64,000 nt of DNA from Lepas anatifera (Eukaryota; Arthropoda; Thecostraca; Lepadidae): assembly GCA_034440635.1 (NCBI GenBank), contig JAOTON010000385.1, positions 1,022,501 through 1,086,500 of the forward strand. Reading direction: 5' to 3'. The translations under genes and the position numbers were made by a program. Under the pieces are notes generated by a model, which saw only the letters and a program-made list of their open reading frames with translations, did not search any database and was not told the origin of the DNA. This document shows positions 46,920 to 58,107 of the stretch, piece after piece (the stretch's first letter is position 1; every line of letters begins with the position of its first letter).

Positions 46920-47339
46920 ACGCGACTATTCTGAATCCGTTTCATGAGCTAGACTGATTTGTTTCGCTGCCGGAATAGGGCGTTTTCTTATCTGTCAAGA
47001 GTGTTTTGCATTTCACTATGCGGTTTTCAGAATGCAGTTTTATTGTGGATGCCGATAAGTGGGTGAATGGTGAAGAGTGCCAGTCGAGACAGCTTCCTGT
47101 GGAGGGCGTTTTAAATCATGTCCATACTGATTTTTCATCCTTTATTGTGAATATCTGGATAGAGGCCAGTGATTTTACATGGATATAATAATTTCACCGT
47201 CATGCCATGTATGCTCTACCCCATTTTGTATTGCCCGAGATTAGCCCATTGTTTTCTATGTGAGACTTCTGGTTAATATGCGTTACTTCCGATCTATTTT
47301 GGTGGCTTGCTGAAATCAATGATTGAACTGATGATGCTC

Positions 47340-47345
47340 AATAAA
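47340..47345 (+). terminator. Polyadenylation signal AATAAA
   Basis: CAATAAATATG lies about 420 bp after the stop of the FBXO22-like gene and is the first AATAAA on that strand downstream, so it is the likely 3' end signal. Confidence 0.5.
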
Positions 47346-48276
47346 TATGTACTTCTTTAGTGTCGGTATCAGTAGAATGAAGCAGTAGCGTCAGCCTCTT
47401 TGCTGAGACCAGCGTTTTTGAGATTTAATTTCCATTTAGCTTGTCATGCTTCCGATACATTGGACATGAGGTATGTAGTGGGTTAGGGGTGGCAGGGCCA
47501 GTCCTAGTATCACTGTTTCTGGGGTGGTTCGATGTCTCTTCATTGTGATTTACCACGGTATATCCTCTAATTTTGGGAGATCGTGGGTTAGGGGTGACAG
47601 GGCCAGTCTTAGTATCAATCTCTCCCTAGAGTGTTTCGATGTCTCTTTGGTGTGAGTTATTACGGTATATCTTCTGATTAATGGAGACAAAATCATAGGT
47701 TCGTAACAACATCTCTCATTTCAAGACGACTAGATTAAAACACGTGGGGAAAGTGATAAATTTCGCTCTCGTACCGTCTTTACTGTCGTGTGGCCGTGTA
47801 AAAATTTGGCATTCGTTTCACTCTTTGCCGTATGGGGGACGATGTCATATGCAGAAACACGGGTGTAGCAGCTGTTAGGGGATGGCCAGAGGCACAAAGG
47901 CTCACGCGCCAAGCCACGTGCCGACCGCCCCCACCAGCAGCCGACTGCTTCAGTCGATACACGTGTTACCCATCTGGCGTCACTCTCCTCCGGTACTATT
48001 TAAACCGAGATTCGTCTTTGTTGAATACATTCTGCCTCCAAACTCCGCACCGTCACCAGCCCCCGCGAACATATAACAAAATTGACCACAGGCATTTCAA
48101 TATTCCAGAATTTTTTCTTGCAATGCACAGAAAACAGAGCATTTAAAATCACACCTTATATTCTCACAGTAAAACATATTGCCGTATTAAGACACACTAA
48201 ATAACATTGTAAAAGTTAAACTTTTAAAAAACGTAATCACCTTATTCCTTCTTAACCATATATTTGCTCTCCATAG
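47346..48276. other. Intergenic DNA with one local duplication
   Basis: GGGTTAGGGGTG(G/A)CAGGGCCAGTC with following GTTTCGATGTCTCTT occurs twice, near 47479 and 47584, a diverged tandem duplication of about 105 bp. Otherwise I see nothing that I can support. Confidence 0.5.
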
Positions 48277-48469
48277 GTTTCCAGAGTTTCTTTACTGGGA
48301 GGGTCGTGACCTGAGGTACCTTGCCAGCTCTGGGTCTGACGTAGGGTCCCGTGAGCACTCGGAGAGCAGGTCTGATGCCGACTCACTCTTCTTCCCCGGA
48401 GACTTACCGGTCATGTCCTTGAACATGGCGCGGCATCTCGCCAGGCGGTTGGCTGTGGCTGAAGATACC
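48277..48469 (+). CDS. Isolated internal exon of an unidentified gene
   Basis: A long pyrimidine tract (TTCCTTCTTAACC ... TTTGCTCTCCATAG) leads into 193 nt that stay open in one frame and end at GATACC|GTGAGG. The start phase is 2 and the end phase 0 (64 full codons). The translation starts FPEFLYWEGRDLRYLASSG, passes through a Ser/Asp/Arg-rich part and ends MARHLARRLAVAEDTV. The GC-rich codon use matches the real genes here and contrasts with the AT-rich surroundings. I do not recognise the protein and found no partner exon to either side, so it could belong to a gene with large introns or be a stranded fragment. Confidence 0.45.
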
Positions 48470-48634
48470 GTGAGGTTTTTTTAGTTTGGAATGCGGATCT
48501 GCGCCTTCCTTTCCAGCTAGGGTTGTGGAGTATGACAGCTACGGAGATTCGCTGAGCATTTATGAACTTTTAGCACGTGTATTTCGGATCAGGGAATTTC
48601 CATCTCAAAAACGTCAGGCTTACGTCACGGGGAG

Positions 48635-48875
48635 CAGGGGCGTAGCCAGGATTTCGCGGGGGGCAAAAGGGCCCCTGCGAAAGCGCCAAAAGGGCCCTGA
48701 TGGGTAAAAAGGGCCCTTCTTGTTACAGAATAGAGTGCTGAAGAGGGTTTAAGAGGGCCCTGTCTGGTATGGAATTCAAACTTTGCCACAGAGCATAGTG
48801 GGGGTGAGCCGCGCTTCGCGCGCCCCGTGTCCTTAGGGGAGAGGCTGTCCCTGCCACCCCCTGGCTATGCCCCTG
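48635..48875. mobile_element. hAT-type MITE, 241 bp
   Basis: The ends are CAGGGGCGTAGCCAGG and CCTGGCTATGCCCCTG. The flanks acggggag and acggtgag form an 8-bp target duplication with one mismatch. The inside has repeats of AAAGGGCCC and no coding sequence. Confidence 0.8.
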
Positions 48876-48889
48876 ACGGTGAGAAGTCG

Positions 48890-49085
48890 ACCAATTGAAG
48901 CCTATTGAATGTAGTAGTAGTTGCCAGATCGTGACGTCATGCAAGGGCAAATGTTTACTTCTTACCATAGAGGAGCATTTAAAATATCGAAATATTGAGC
49001 TTATTATTTTGTTGTAAAATCATGGAAATTTCATTGACTTTCGGCTAAAAATACGCTTAATTAAAGTCCGGATTTGAAACCATGA
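48890..49085. mobile_element. Fragment of TTAA MITE family 2
   Basis: From the CCAATTGAAGCC motif to GGATTTGAAACC this copy parallels 50820-51030 and, inverted, 2455-2670. Its own terminal repeat is missing on the right side, so it is truncated. It lies about 90 bp from the left end of the long family member. Confidence 0.6.
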
Positions 49086-49176
49086 CCATAACGCATGTAT
49101 TCAGCAACAACAGCAACAACTACATTCATCACACCTGAACAGACACAGGTACTTGCAGAGTGTGAAAAATTGACGA

Positions 49177-51050
49177 TTAAAGGGAATGTGGCACCTTTAC
49201 AGGGGCTCCGCCATGGTGGGGGGGACGGGGACCGGGCACAGGGACCCCCCAACTTTCAGCTGGAGGCCCCTCCCCGAAAAAAAGATGATTTCACAGTAAA
49301 ACGCATAACGAAGACAACTCGGCCTGTTAAAGGCCATGGTAGCTATAGAGGAGGCCCTGGCAGTGATATAGGATATGGCATATAGTGATATAGTGATATA
49401 GGATATGGCAGCTATATAGGAGGCCCTAGTGGTGATACATGCGGCCCTTTTGGCTATAGAGGAGGTCCTATTGGCGATAGAGGAGGCCCCGTTGGCAGCA
49501 ACACGATGTCCTGATGACAGTAGAGGAGCCCCTAATGGCCAAATAAAAGGTCCCGGTGGCCATAGATGAGGTCCTGGTGGAGATAGACCCTCCCGATAGA
49601 GGAGGCTCTGAGGTTGATCCAGGAGGCCCTGAGAACGATCAAGGACGACCTTGAGGGAGATTCAGGAGGCCGTGATATCGATAGAGGAGACCGATTTGGC
49701 TATACAGGCTCCCTGGTATCGATGCAGGAGGCCCTGGTGGCAACAGAGGAGGCCCCTTTATTGATAGGCGAGGCTCTTTTGTTGATATAGGAGGGCCCTT
49801 TGTCTATAGGGAGGCCCGTTTGTCGAAAGAGGAGGAACCTTCTCTATTTCCAACAGGGCCTTATCTATGGCCAGAGGGACCTTTTCTTTGGCCAAGAGGG
49901 CCTCCTCCATTGCCATCAGTGCCTCTCGTTGCTGTCAGGTGACGCAGTAAGTTTCCATGCCGTCCTCGGCGTGAAAATGTTCATGACCAAATCTATGAAT
50001 ATGTAATGATTGGTTTGTGCGAATGCAACAAGGGATAATGAAAAGAGGCTAGCTCTCAAAGTTCAATGAATATACACATCAACGCCCCTCATGTGGCACT
50101 GGCATAATCATATGTTATATATGCAGCGACAGGAGAAAAACACTGCATAATTATCTGGTCCCTGCGCTATTAGTGCAAAACAAAAGCTAGGTATTACACC
50201 AGAATACCTCGCACCTATACGTCATTACGTTATCATTGAATTATCAATGTGCCGTGCACTGGCTCGTTCATGGGGCCAAGGGCCTATGCCCCCAGGTAAT
50301 TATGCCCCCAAACCTAAAATAGTGTATCCCCCTTTAACGACCAGCAACATATAACTTGCTTGGCAATTTTGTCTCGTGAAAATATTTCTACCGCTTTGTA
50401 GGAGAAGAAATTGATTCTAGCTCCATCATTTAATTAAAGAATTGATTCTAGCTCCATCATTTAATTTTTGCTTTTGGGCAATTTCTTTGGTCCCCATAAG
50501 CTGGATCCGCCATTGCTGCCTAGGAGGCCCCCTTCGAAGAGGAGGCCCCTTCAGATGGAGGCCCCCTTGAGCTTGTCCCCCAACTTGAAAGTCGTGGCGG
50601 AGCCCTTGCACCCTTATAACGTGATTCTAACTGATATAGCAAAGTTGTAAAGCTAGTCGGAAAACCCGGTACTCAATACATCATTTGTCTTGGAACTAGA
50701 GGTTTCCATAGAAAAGGCTAAAACCTACCTGAAATGTACCCCTCATGTACCCTTAGCAGGAGGTCACAGTTGTCATGGCTGTTGGTGTGACGACGTATGC
50801 TGACGTCATGGTGAGTATCAGCCAATGGAAGCCCTTGAATCATATTGAATATGGCAGTGGCTGCCAGATCATGACATCATCCACAGGCAGATGTTTATTT
50901 CTTTCCCTAGAGGAGCATTTTGAAAATCAAAATATTGAGCTTATTGCACATTTTTCAGAGAAATCATGGACGCTTCCATTATTTTCGGCTAAAAGTATCC
51001 CTAATTACACTAAATTCCAGGATTCGACCAGGGTGCCACATTCCATTTAA
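49177..51050. mobile_element. Long TTAA-flanked member of family 2, 1.87 kb
   Basis: The left end is TTAA-AGGGAATGTGGCACCTT and the right end GGTGCCACATTCCAT-TTAA. The right 0.45 kb corresponds to the short element at 2438-2886 in reverse. The left 1.4 kb is different and holds a 21-bp minisatellite bordered by related CTCCGCCA and TGGCGGAG sequences (about 49204 and 50595). It may be a short element that received another repeat-bearing insertion. No transposase was found. Confidence 0.65.
49330..49930 (+). repeat. Degenerate 21-bp minisatellite (Gly-Gly-Pro-x-Gly-x-Arg if read)
   Basis: The core unit is close to GGTGGCGATAGAGGAGGCCCT, repeated roughly 28 times with drift. One frame reads GGPxGDR heptads for stretches, such as RGGPIGDRGGPVG near 49455-49495, but stops interrupt it, so no protein is likely. 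A few diverged units recur at 50520-50570. Confidence 0.65.
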
Positions 51051-52019
51051 ATGTGCCAGAAGCGCCACCTGGAAATGCAGGGACAGGGATAAGGGGGTGA
51101 AGTGAGCCCAGGAGCCGTCTCCACACAGCAGGGAGGGTATGTTAGCTAACATTGTTAGCGTTGCAGCGCCTGACCTTACCCCACTTGTTGCAGTCGTGAA
51201 AGTTAGGGTTTGGTCAGGGAAAAACCTCGGCAGCTGGGGATCCCGACCGGCAGGGCCAACGTAATCACCTAGCGAGCCCGGGGAACCGCGGCCACCGGCG
51301 GAACCATCGTCCCCATTGATTACACTGGTCAACAGCCAAAATGGATCCGGCACGGGAACACCTGTTTCTCCCTATTTCGATACCGCTGATTTCAAATTTA
51401 GTAACCGTTTTTTGCCATCTGACCTGGTTTCTTCCCCAGAGCATACCTGTTGTATAGCCCCTACACTTTCCACACACTGTCATCAGCGTAGCCTTTTGTG
51501 GAAAAATATAGGTCAAGGATGTCGAGAACCCGGATTATATGCACCCAGACAAAGCAGCTTATCAATATAAATGTGAATTTATTGCAAAGGAAGATTACCT
51601 CACATTCAAGCGCATGAACATTGTACATTGAACAATGTTTGCGCTCGGTTGCACAAGCTCGACGGTATTGTAGACCTAGAGGTGACGTTGCAACATTATA
51701 TGATGACGATTTTATGTCACAGCCACCTCCCCTGAAAGTCGAGTCTAAGTAAAAAGTCACAGGTCAAGGTCATACCATCATTTCAAGGTCATTGACCCTA
51801 GTGCCTTTGGTCGGATGACGCCGCCTAATATGACGTATATGACGTCATACGCTGGTCACTCAATCTTGAGCTCAAGGTTGCAGGTTCAAGACAAAGGTCA
51901 TGGGTCAAGGTCAAACCTTATTTCCCGTCCTACGGTTGCCATAGTGCTAGTTGCAGTACACGTTATGGGCAAAATGTAATATTCGGACGTCGAAGGTCAA
52001 TGTCCTTGAACTACCTTGC
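51051..52019. other. Non-coding DNA with an AGGTCA-rich cluster
   Basis: About 51755-51925 has repeated AGGTCA and TCAAGGTCA motifs, for example CACAGGTCAAGGTCA and TGGGTCAAGGTCA. I see no supported exon. The rest is unremarkable. Confidence 0.45.
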
Positions 52020-54045
52020 CAGAGCTGCAAAAATCTCAAATCTGTCGGGCACTTTCGAAAAAACCTCCAAATCTGTCGGGTGGTTAGGATAGGACTATTA
52101 AAATTGTCTAAAACCCATTCAATTGGTAAAATGTTCCTACTCATTTTCCACATTCTTAATAGAAAATACTAAAATTAGCAAAAAAACTTCTAGTTTGGCA
52201 CCAATGGATATCATTATCCTTATTTTTGTGCTCTGATCCTTATATGTGTGATATCCTTATTTTTCGTGCTCTGAAGCCGCCTATGGCAAATCTAAGTGGA
52301 ATGACACAAGTCTATTAATTTTCAAAACTCTAGAACTGAGACTGTTCTTCGGGTTTTCAATTATCAGACGCGCTCAGGAAATTAAGGTTATCGGCAGAAA
52401 CCTATCACAAATTGAATACCGAACCACCAATTCTCATTTTCTGGAGTCACCATTGGTAAAGGAAATTTATTATTGGATGTAATTTGAGATTTGTGGACGT
52501 ACAGCATACAAATAGTGTGTGTCAAAGTCAGCTCTACTGGGTCTTGAATAATACTCAGTCTTGAATTCAGATGATTTAGGTCACAGGTGGAAATATACAA
52601 TAACATGAAAAGCAGCCCCCTTTTTCAGTCCTCTGCAGCTGCCATTGACAAAAAATGCTGCACTAGAATGAGAATAAGTGATATTTTGTTATTAGGTTAC
52701 ATAGTCCAGCCCAGAATACTTAAAAAATATAGTTTGCAATGGAAGAAAGCTGACCTGGTTCCCATACCATGCTGTTACTTATGCCAGCTTCTGCAGATTT
52801 TCATGATTTCAGTTTTTTGGAGGTGGGAGGGGGTAATTTGGAAGGAACCCCCAAAATTTATATATGGATTTTGCTCTGATGGCCAGACAAACAAGATTGG
52901 AGGGGTACTTTTTATATTTGAAAGTGTTTTTTTAAGGATTATGGCTACTTGTAGTTGAATAAAAACATGTAATATTAGCTTTCCATGACTTATAAATACA
53001 TGTTTACATGAAAAATCCTAAATTTTGAAGCTGTTGGCTATTTCAAAGTTTTTTATGCATTGCCGTGCTCATTTCCATGAGGGTACGTAGTTTAGGATCT
53101 GAAGTTCATGAGGCTAATAAATAACCTTAAGTCAGTTATATAGTAAATGTCAAATAAATATCATGTTTCCAAGGAAGTTATGAGTAAAAGGAATGAGTAA
53201 AGGTTGCACTAGGCTGTGTTTTTGTTATATCTTTGTCCCCTTGACATAGATCATAGGCATATTTAGGTAAGTGAATAAAATGAAATGGGAGAAATAGTTT
53301 GGTACTTAAAACTCAAATTAATGTGGAAAGGTGAAGAGTTTTGTTTCTTTGGCATCTACAAATCCACTGATGAAGGTATGCAACTTTTGTGGTTAATTCT
53401 GGACAAACAGGCATTGGATTTAAAAGAAGACGGAAGGGAAAATCAAATGTTTTAGTCTAATTTGACCAGTCTGCTGGTAAAATTCATTTTTCCCTTATCA
53501 ATATCATTTAAAATTATTAATCAACAGTGAGCATAACATACTGTGTGGAAATAAATGTAAGCTGCCAAAATTACAACGAACACCACATCACTTACTTGTT
53601 TGTTTTCTCCCCACTGTTCTGATCTGCCCGCTGTTTGACCCATGCTTCAAAACGACCTCCTTGGCCAAAACCACTGTTCCTGAACTTGCAGGGCAGCCCA
53701 GAATGCTTGATTCGCTGATGCTCCTAAAAACGTTTTTCGCCAAAAACACCCACATCCCTCAAATCCACATTTAAGCTTGACACGGGACGGTGGAAGGGGC
53801 TTCAGCTTAATCGGAGCCATTTATCAGCCCTTCAACTATGGACGATGAAATCCAGGCTCAACCAGTTTACTCAAGATGTATACCAAAGTAATGCAAGAGA
53901 AAAATAATCAAAAACACAACCTTGCAACGTATTCCCTCCACCGCACCACGGGATTCTAGGGCCTTGGCCTCCGCCATATCCATAACGCAACACACCAAAC
54001 CGCATGGCTGCTTTTCAAACCAAAGATACCTTTTACACCGGCTTT

Positions 54046-54081
54046 GCCGCAAGGGCGCTGTTCAAACAGCGCCCTTGCGGC
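54046..54081. repeat. Perfect 36-bp palindrome inside the hAT-type element
   Basis: GCCGCAAGGGCGCTGTT is followed by CA and then its exact reverse complement. A second inverted pair (CGGCCTGTCGGGCC at 54154-54167, complement at 54198-54211) follows about 70 bp later. Both are GC-rich islands in AT-rich DNA. Confidence 0.9.
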
Positions 54082-54253
54082 AGCGTTGAGCGTACTTCCA
54101 AATGAAGGAAACGAAGGAGAAAAACTGTTTTGCCTGTCTAAAGGCCTTTACGGCGGCCTGTCGGGCCAAGCTGTCGCGTGCTATGGAATACAAATCGGGC
54201 CCGACAGGCCGGTGAAGGAATTTTTCCAGCAGAGGATTTTCTGGGTGACGTTT

Positions 54254-54373
54254 AAAAGGCCCTCTGTACATAAGGCCCTCTATTCAAAGGTCCCTCGATT
54301 CATAAGTCCCTCGAAAAGACCCTCTGTGCATAAGGCCCTCTATTCAAAGGTCCCTCGATTCATAAGTCCCTCG
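54254..54373. repeat. Tandem duplication, 60 bp x 2
   Basis: Two adjacent 60-bp copies starting AAAAGGCCCTCTGTACATAA differ at only two or three bases. Each copy is itself built from smaller GGCCCTCTAT / GGTCCCTCGATT motifs. Confidence 0.9.
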
Positions 54374-54611
54374 ATTTTCCATCGGTTCTTGCCGCACACT
54401 GGCTTGATATGGGAGAGGTGCAAATTCATGAAAAACTTGTTGAGTGAAAGAGGTGACAATTCTAATATTGAGATTTTTTAGAACAAAAATATTTTCTGTT
54501 TCCTTTCAATATTTTTTTCTCACAGATTGTAAGATCTGTCGCAGGACCATACCGTGCCCTAAAATCTGTCGGGCACTTTATGACCCGAGAGCCCGACTTT
54601 TTGCAGCTCTG

Positions 54612-57600
54612 TACCTTGCCCTCAAAGTTTCAGAGAACATTGCCCCAGACCTTTCCGCCGTTACTTTAGGTCGCTTTGTTTCCATATCCGTCTTCTCATC
54701 GCGTAATCACGGCATTTTCCAATCGCTACCCTGCACAGACAGAATTTAACCTGTATGGCCTCGTTTTACCTTGAATATATTGACCTAGGTCTATGAAAAT
54801 CTGGTTTAAGGTAGAATACCCCAGCCTCCACAAACACCCAAACGTTCATTTTCCTCGACATCTTGGGTTTTGCACTGTCAATGTCACTGATGCCGAGTAG
54901 GCTTGCACAAGGACAACACACAGACATACTGTATCTAAAAATCCTGATCTGATAGGGCACTTCTGCGGCCAAATTCGTGTTTCGGGCCACAAATTACTTT
55001 AGAAACGGACTATTTTATATTGGATCCACGACAAAAGTTGAATTTTGTTGACCAGTGTTATCAGGGCATTTTTTAAGGAAAAATCAGTGGGGGGACATTT
55101 CTTGTGCTGGAAATTATAGTGTCTTTAGGGGATCAAGACCCCATTTGGAGGCAGGGGGAATACAACTTAGAGGCGTCAGTGTTAAACAAATTTCCCAATT
55201 TTTGTATTCTTCCATCTTCTAAAGATTATAGATGCTGCCCAGGGCTGCCAGTTTTTTCGGCGGAGAAAGGCCAAACGGAGTTATAAAAACGTCCAAAAAG
55301 GGGTCATTTTTCACAAAATGGCCAAATAAATACCACAAAACCCAGATTTGAGGCTAAAACGACCAGAAAAGCTACCTGTATCACCGTTTAAAACTAATTG
55401 TTGACGATTTGATATTGACTTGACGCAGTATTCTTTTTTTAGCACACTACCCATTTAGTAGGAAGCCAGGAGTGCCCTTCCAATCCCGCGTGGCCATCAA
55501 TGATTTTATCCACAGAACCAGAACATGTTTAGGCATCATCAATTATCTTGGTCACACAACTCCCCGCTAACATTTAATATTTTTCATGTTTTTCCAACTG
55601 TGAATTTTTGCTCTCGAACAGTGGTGGATCTAGGATATTGATAATTGGAGGAGGGTGGAGCCTCAGAGGATGCACTTTGCGCCAACTTTTCACCCAAAGG
55701 GTGCGTATAGTATCGCATGCCTCGCATCCGGTGTTTGGTGGCCGTCATTTTTTGGATTGTATTTTTTTACAAAGTGCTGTCCCTCCCTCTCACCACCACA
55801 CTAGTTTTTCTGCTGTTCTTTTTCTTTTTTTAGGTGTCGGAACATCTTTTCAAGAGCAGAGAAGGCCAAAAGAAGTCATATTTATACAAGGGACAAACCA
55901 AAAATAGCCTAGATGCCAGCTACGAGAAAAAGGGCCAAAAAAGGCCAGATGTAAAGAAAGTACCAACAGGAGAAATCGCGAGGCCAAACACAACAAAAAA
56001 AAAAAATTGAGATATTTGACCGATAAACTATTTTCTTATTTTTCCTAATGATTGTGGCAAGGTCAGTAAATTCCTAAAATATCGAACGCAAGTGGTTTAT
56101 AGTCTAAATTGAGACAAGCTTTTTCGTGCATTCATACCTACTATGATGTGTGGATGTTGCTGTCAAAATCCTCTTGGGAATGTCGTGCAAAAACTAGTTA
56201 ATAATTTGTGGGGCTTATCGACGCACCATCTGTCAGGGTCATATGGCGTCTCTAACTCTTTCCCTGTTGGAAATGTTTATCGGGAGCCAGTTTGATGATT
56301 CTGACGAAGGGGTGTGGCCGAATATATGATTTATCTCAATTTTCAACATCAATGAATCGATGAGAAAGGCCAAGTAACAACTTATCAACTTTACAGAAAA
56401 AGAATGAGTGCAGTAATCTCACTATACACTGAAAAAAGTACGCCAGAAATTCGATTTTTTCTACGGTGCCAAAATCCACTCTTCTTTCCGTGAATATCTT
56501 ACACCCGATATTTTTAGATTGAGAAGGGTAAAATGCCATGAAACAGGAATAATAAAACCCCTTCTCGAGGGTGATGAAAATATCAACTACCAAAAAGTAC
56601 GCCATTTTTAGGATTATTTTTACGGTGCCAAAATCAACTCCTCTTTCCAGCATTATTCCACAACCCATTTTACACCGATGTAATGCAAAAATTCATGTGT
56701 TTTGAGGGAATATTATTATATCACTGGAGTAAAAAGATTGTCAGCTAAACCGGAACAGTGTAAACTGGAAGTGAGGGAGTAAAAATAGATTAAAATGTGA
56801 AATTCCTGGCGTAGAAAAATCTTTGCAAGGTGCAAAATGAACCCGCGTTCAATATTACATTGGTGCTGAAAAGAAACACCGATTAAAAAAACGACCCGGT
56901 TTATTCTCATCGAGCGTTTGAGGTCAGTTTACTCTGATTAGGCTGATTAATGTACACTCTAAAAATATACACTGCAACGGAGAGTTTTAATTATTTGTTT
57001 TCATAATTGCTTCTAATAATCGAAATAGGTACCTTTAATTTGTACTCTAATCTGGAACAATATTTGAATCAGCTTTCAATCACTACAATAATTTAGTTCC
57101 TCTTTGCACAAACATCAATAGGTTTATGTTTTTTGTCTAAGAAAGACCTCCTCGTTTTATCGTAGTAGTTGCAAAATCTTTGCACGAATGAAAATAACAC
57201 TCGAACATCATATCGCAATCATCTTGGCCATCTGATTCACACCAGCTCAGTCATCTGAGCCACTCCAACGCAATCACATGAGCCTCTCCAGCTCAGCCAT
57301 CTCCCATCACCATCGCATGCCGAAGTTCTTTGATGATTCCAGAGGACGTTCACGTCCTTTGAAGCGAGGACATTGAAGGCCAAGAAGCGAACTGTTGTTT
57401 TGGCCCCTTTCCAGACTGAAGATGAACTGGCATATGATCCACATAAGAGGGCTTCAATTGGTCCATCCACCACCACCACCTCCACGTCATTCCACATACT
57501 GTGTGCGCTCGCAGTGACGCACCCACAGCCTGGATCTTGTCATCATATACTCGCCGAACACCCACACCAGGGCCTTGGGAGCTCGGGCTGAGAATGAGAC

Positions 57601-57751
57601 GCGATGCAGTAAGGACACGGTCATCGGAAAACTGGAGTGCAGATGTATTCTTTGTTTGCGTTCAAAAGCTCTTGACGAGACGAATAACCATTATGCGAAC
57701 TTTTTTTTGGTTAAGTCAATATTGAGGTCACCAGAACTCAATGGTTCCATA
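54612..57751. other. AT-rich non-coding DNA
   Basis: No exon or RNA gene can be supported. CAGGGCTGCCAG at 55239 looks like a hAT terminus but I could not find its partner. Two related segments with TACGGTGCCAAAATC near 56462 and 56621 indicate a local duplication of about 160 bp. Confidence 0.4.
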
Positions 57752-58107
57752 CAGTGGCCGATTCAAGGGAGGGGGCGAAAAAGGCAGTTGATCCCCCAAA
57801 CGAAGAAAGTTCAGTGAAGAACCATATTCCCCCAAAAGCTGTCGACTTTTAGTCATTTTTCCCCGGCTCCTGCTCTTTAAGTCTATAAGCAATGTTTTGG
57901 TGCTTTAACTGAACCATTCAACTTCAAACAGAACCAGTCAACTTCAGTGCAAGCATTGGACCTAAGTCCTCTTGATATCAAAAACCGCTTTTGAGTGAAT
58001 GATCCTTGAAAAGCAAAAGCAAACATCTTGTGGCCAAATCTTTTACCGGGATATTTTGTCTTTTCGACTTTGGTTCCCTCTAAACCTACCGGCCAGATCC
58101 GCCACTG
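57752..58107. mobile_element. hAT-type MITE, 356 bp
   Basis: The ends are CAGTGGCCGATTCAAGG and CAGATCCGCCACTG, partly matching inverted repeats of the same type as 3919-4293. The flanks gttccata and gttctata form an 8-bp duplication with one mismatch. Confidence 0.75.

Larger units (their letters stand above)
52020..54611. mobile_element. hAT-type element, 2.59 kb, with perfect 8-bp target duplication
   Basis: It begins CAGAGCTGCAAAAA and ends TTTTTGCAGCTCTG, a perfect 14-bp inverted repeat. The flanks are taccttgc on both sides (52012-52019 and 54612-54619). Subterminal CTGTCGGGCACTTT occurs in both ends, and CTGTCGGG is repeated several times. The AT-rich interior has only short frames and no recognisable hAT transposase, so it appears non-autonomous. 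The exact duplication suggests a fairly recent insertion. Confidence 0.85.

Noticed and set aside
55239..56000. hAT element starting at CAGGGCTGCCAG
   Set aside because: No matching inverted end or 8-bp duplication could be found downstream.
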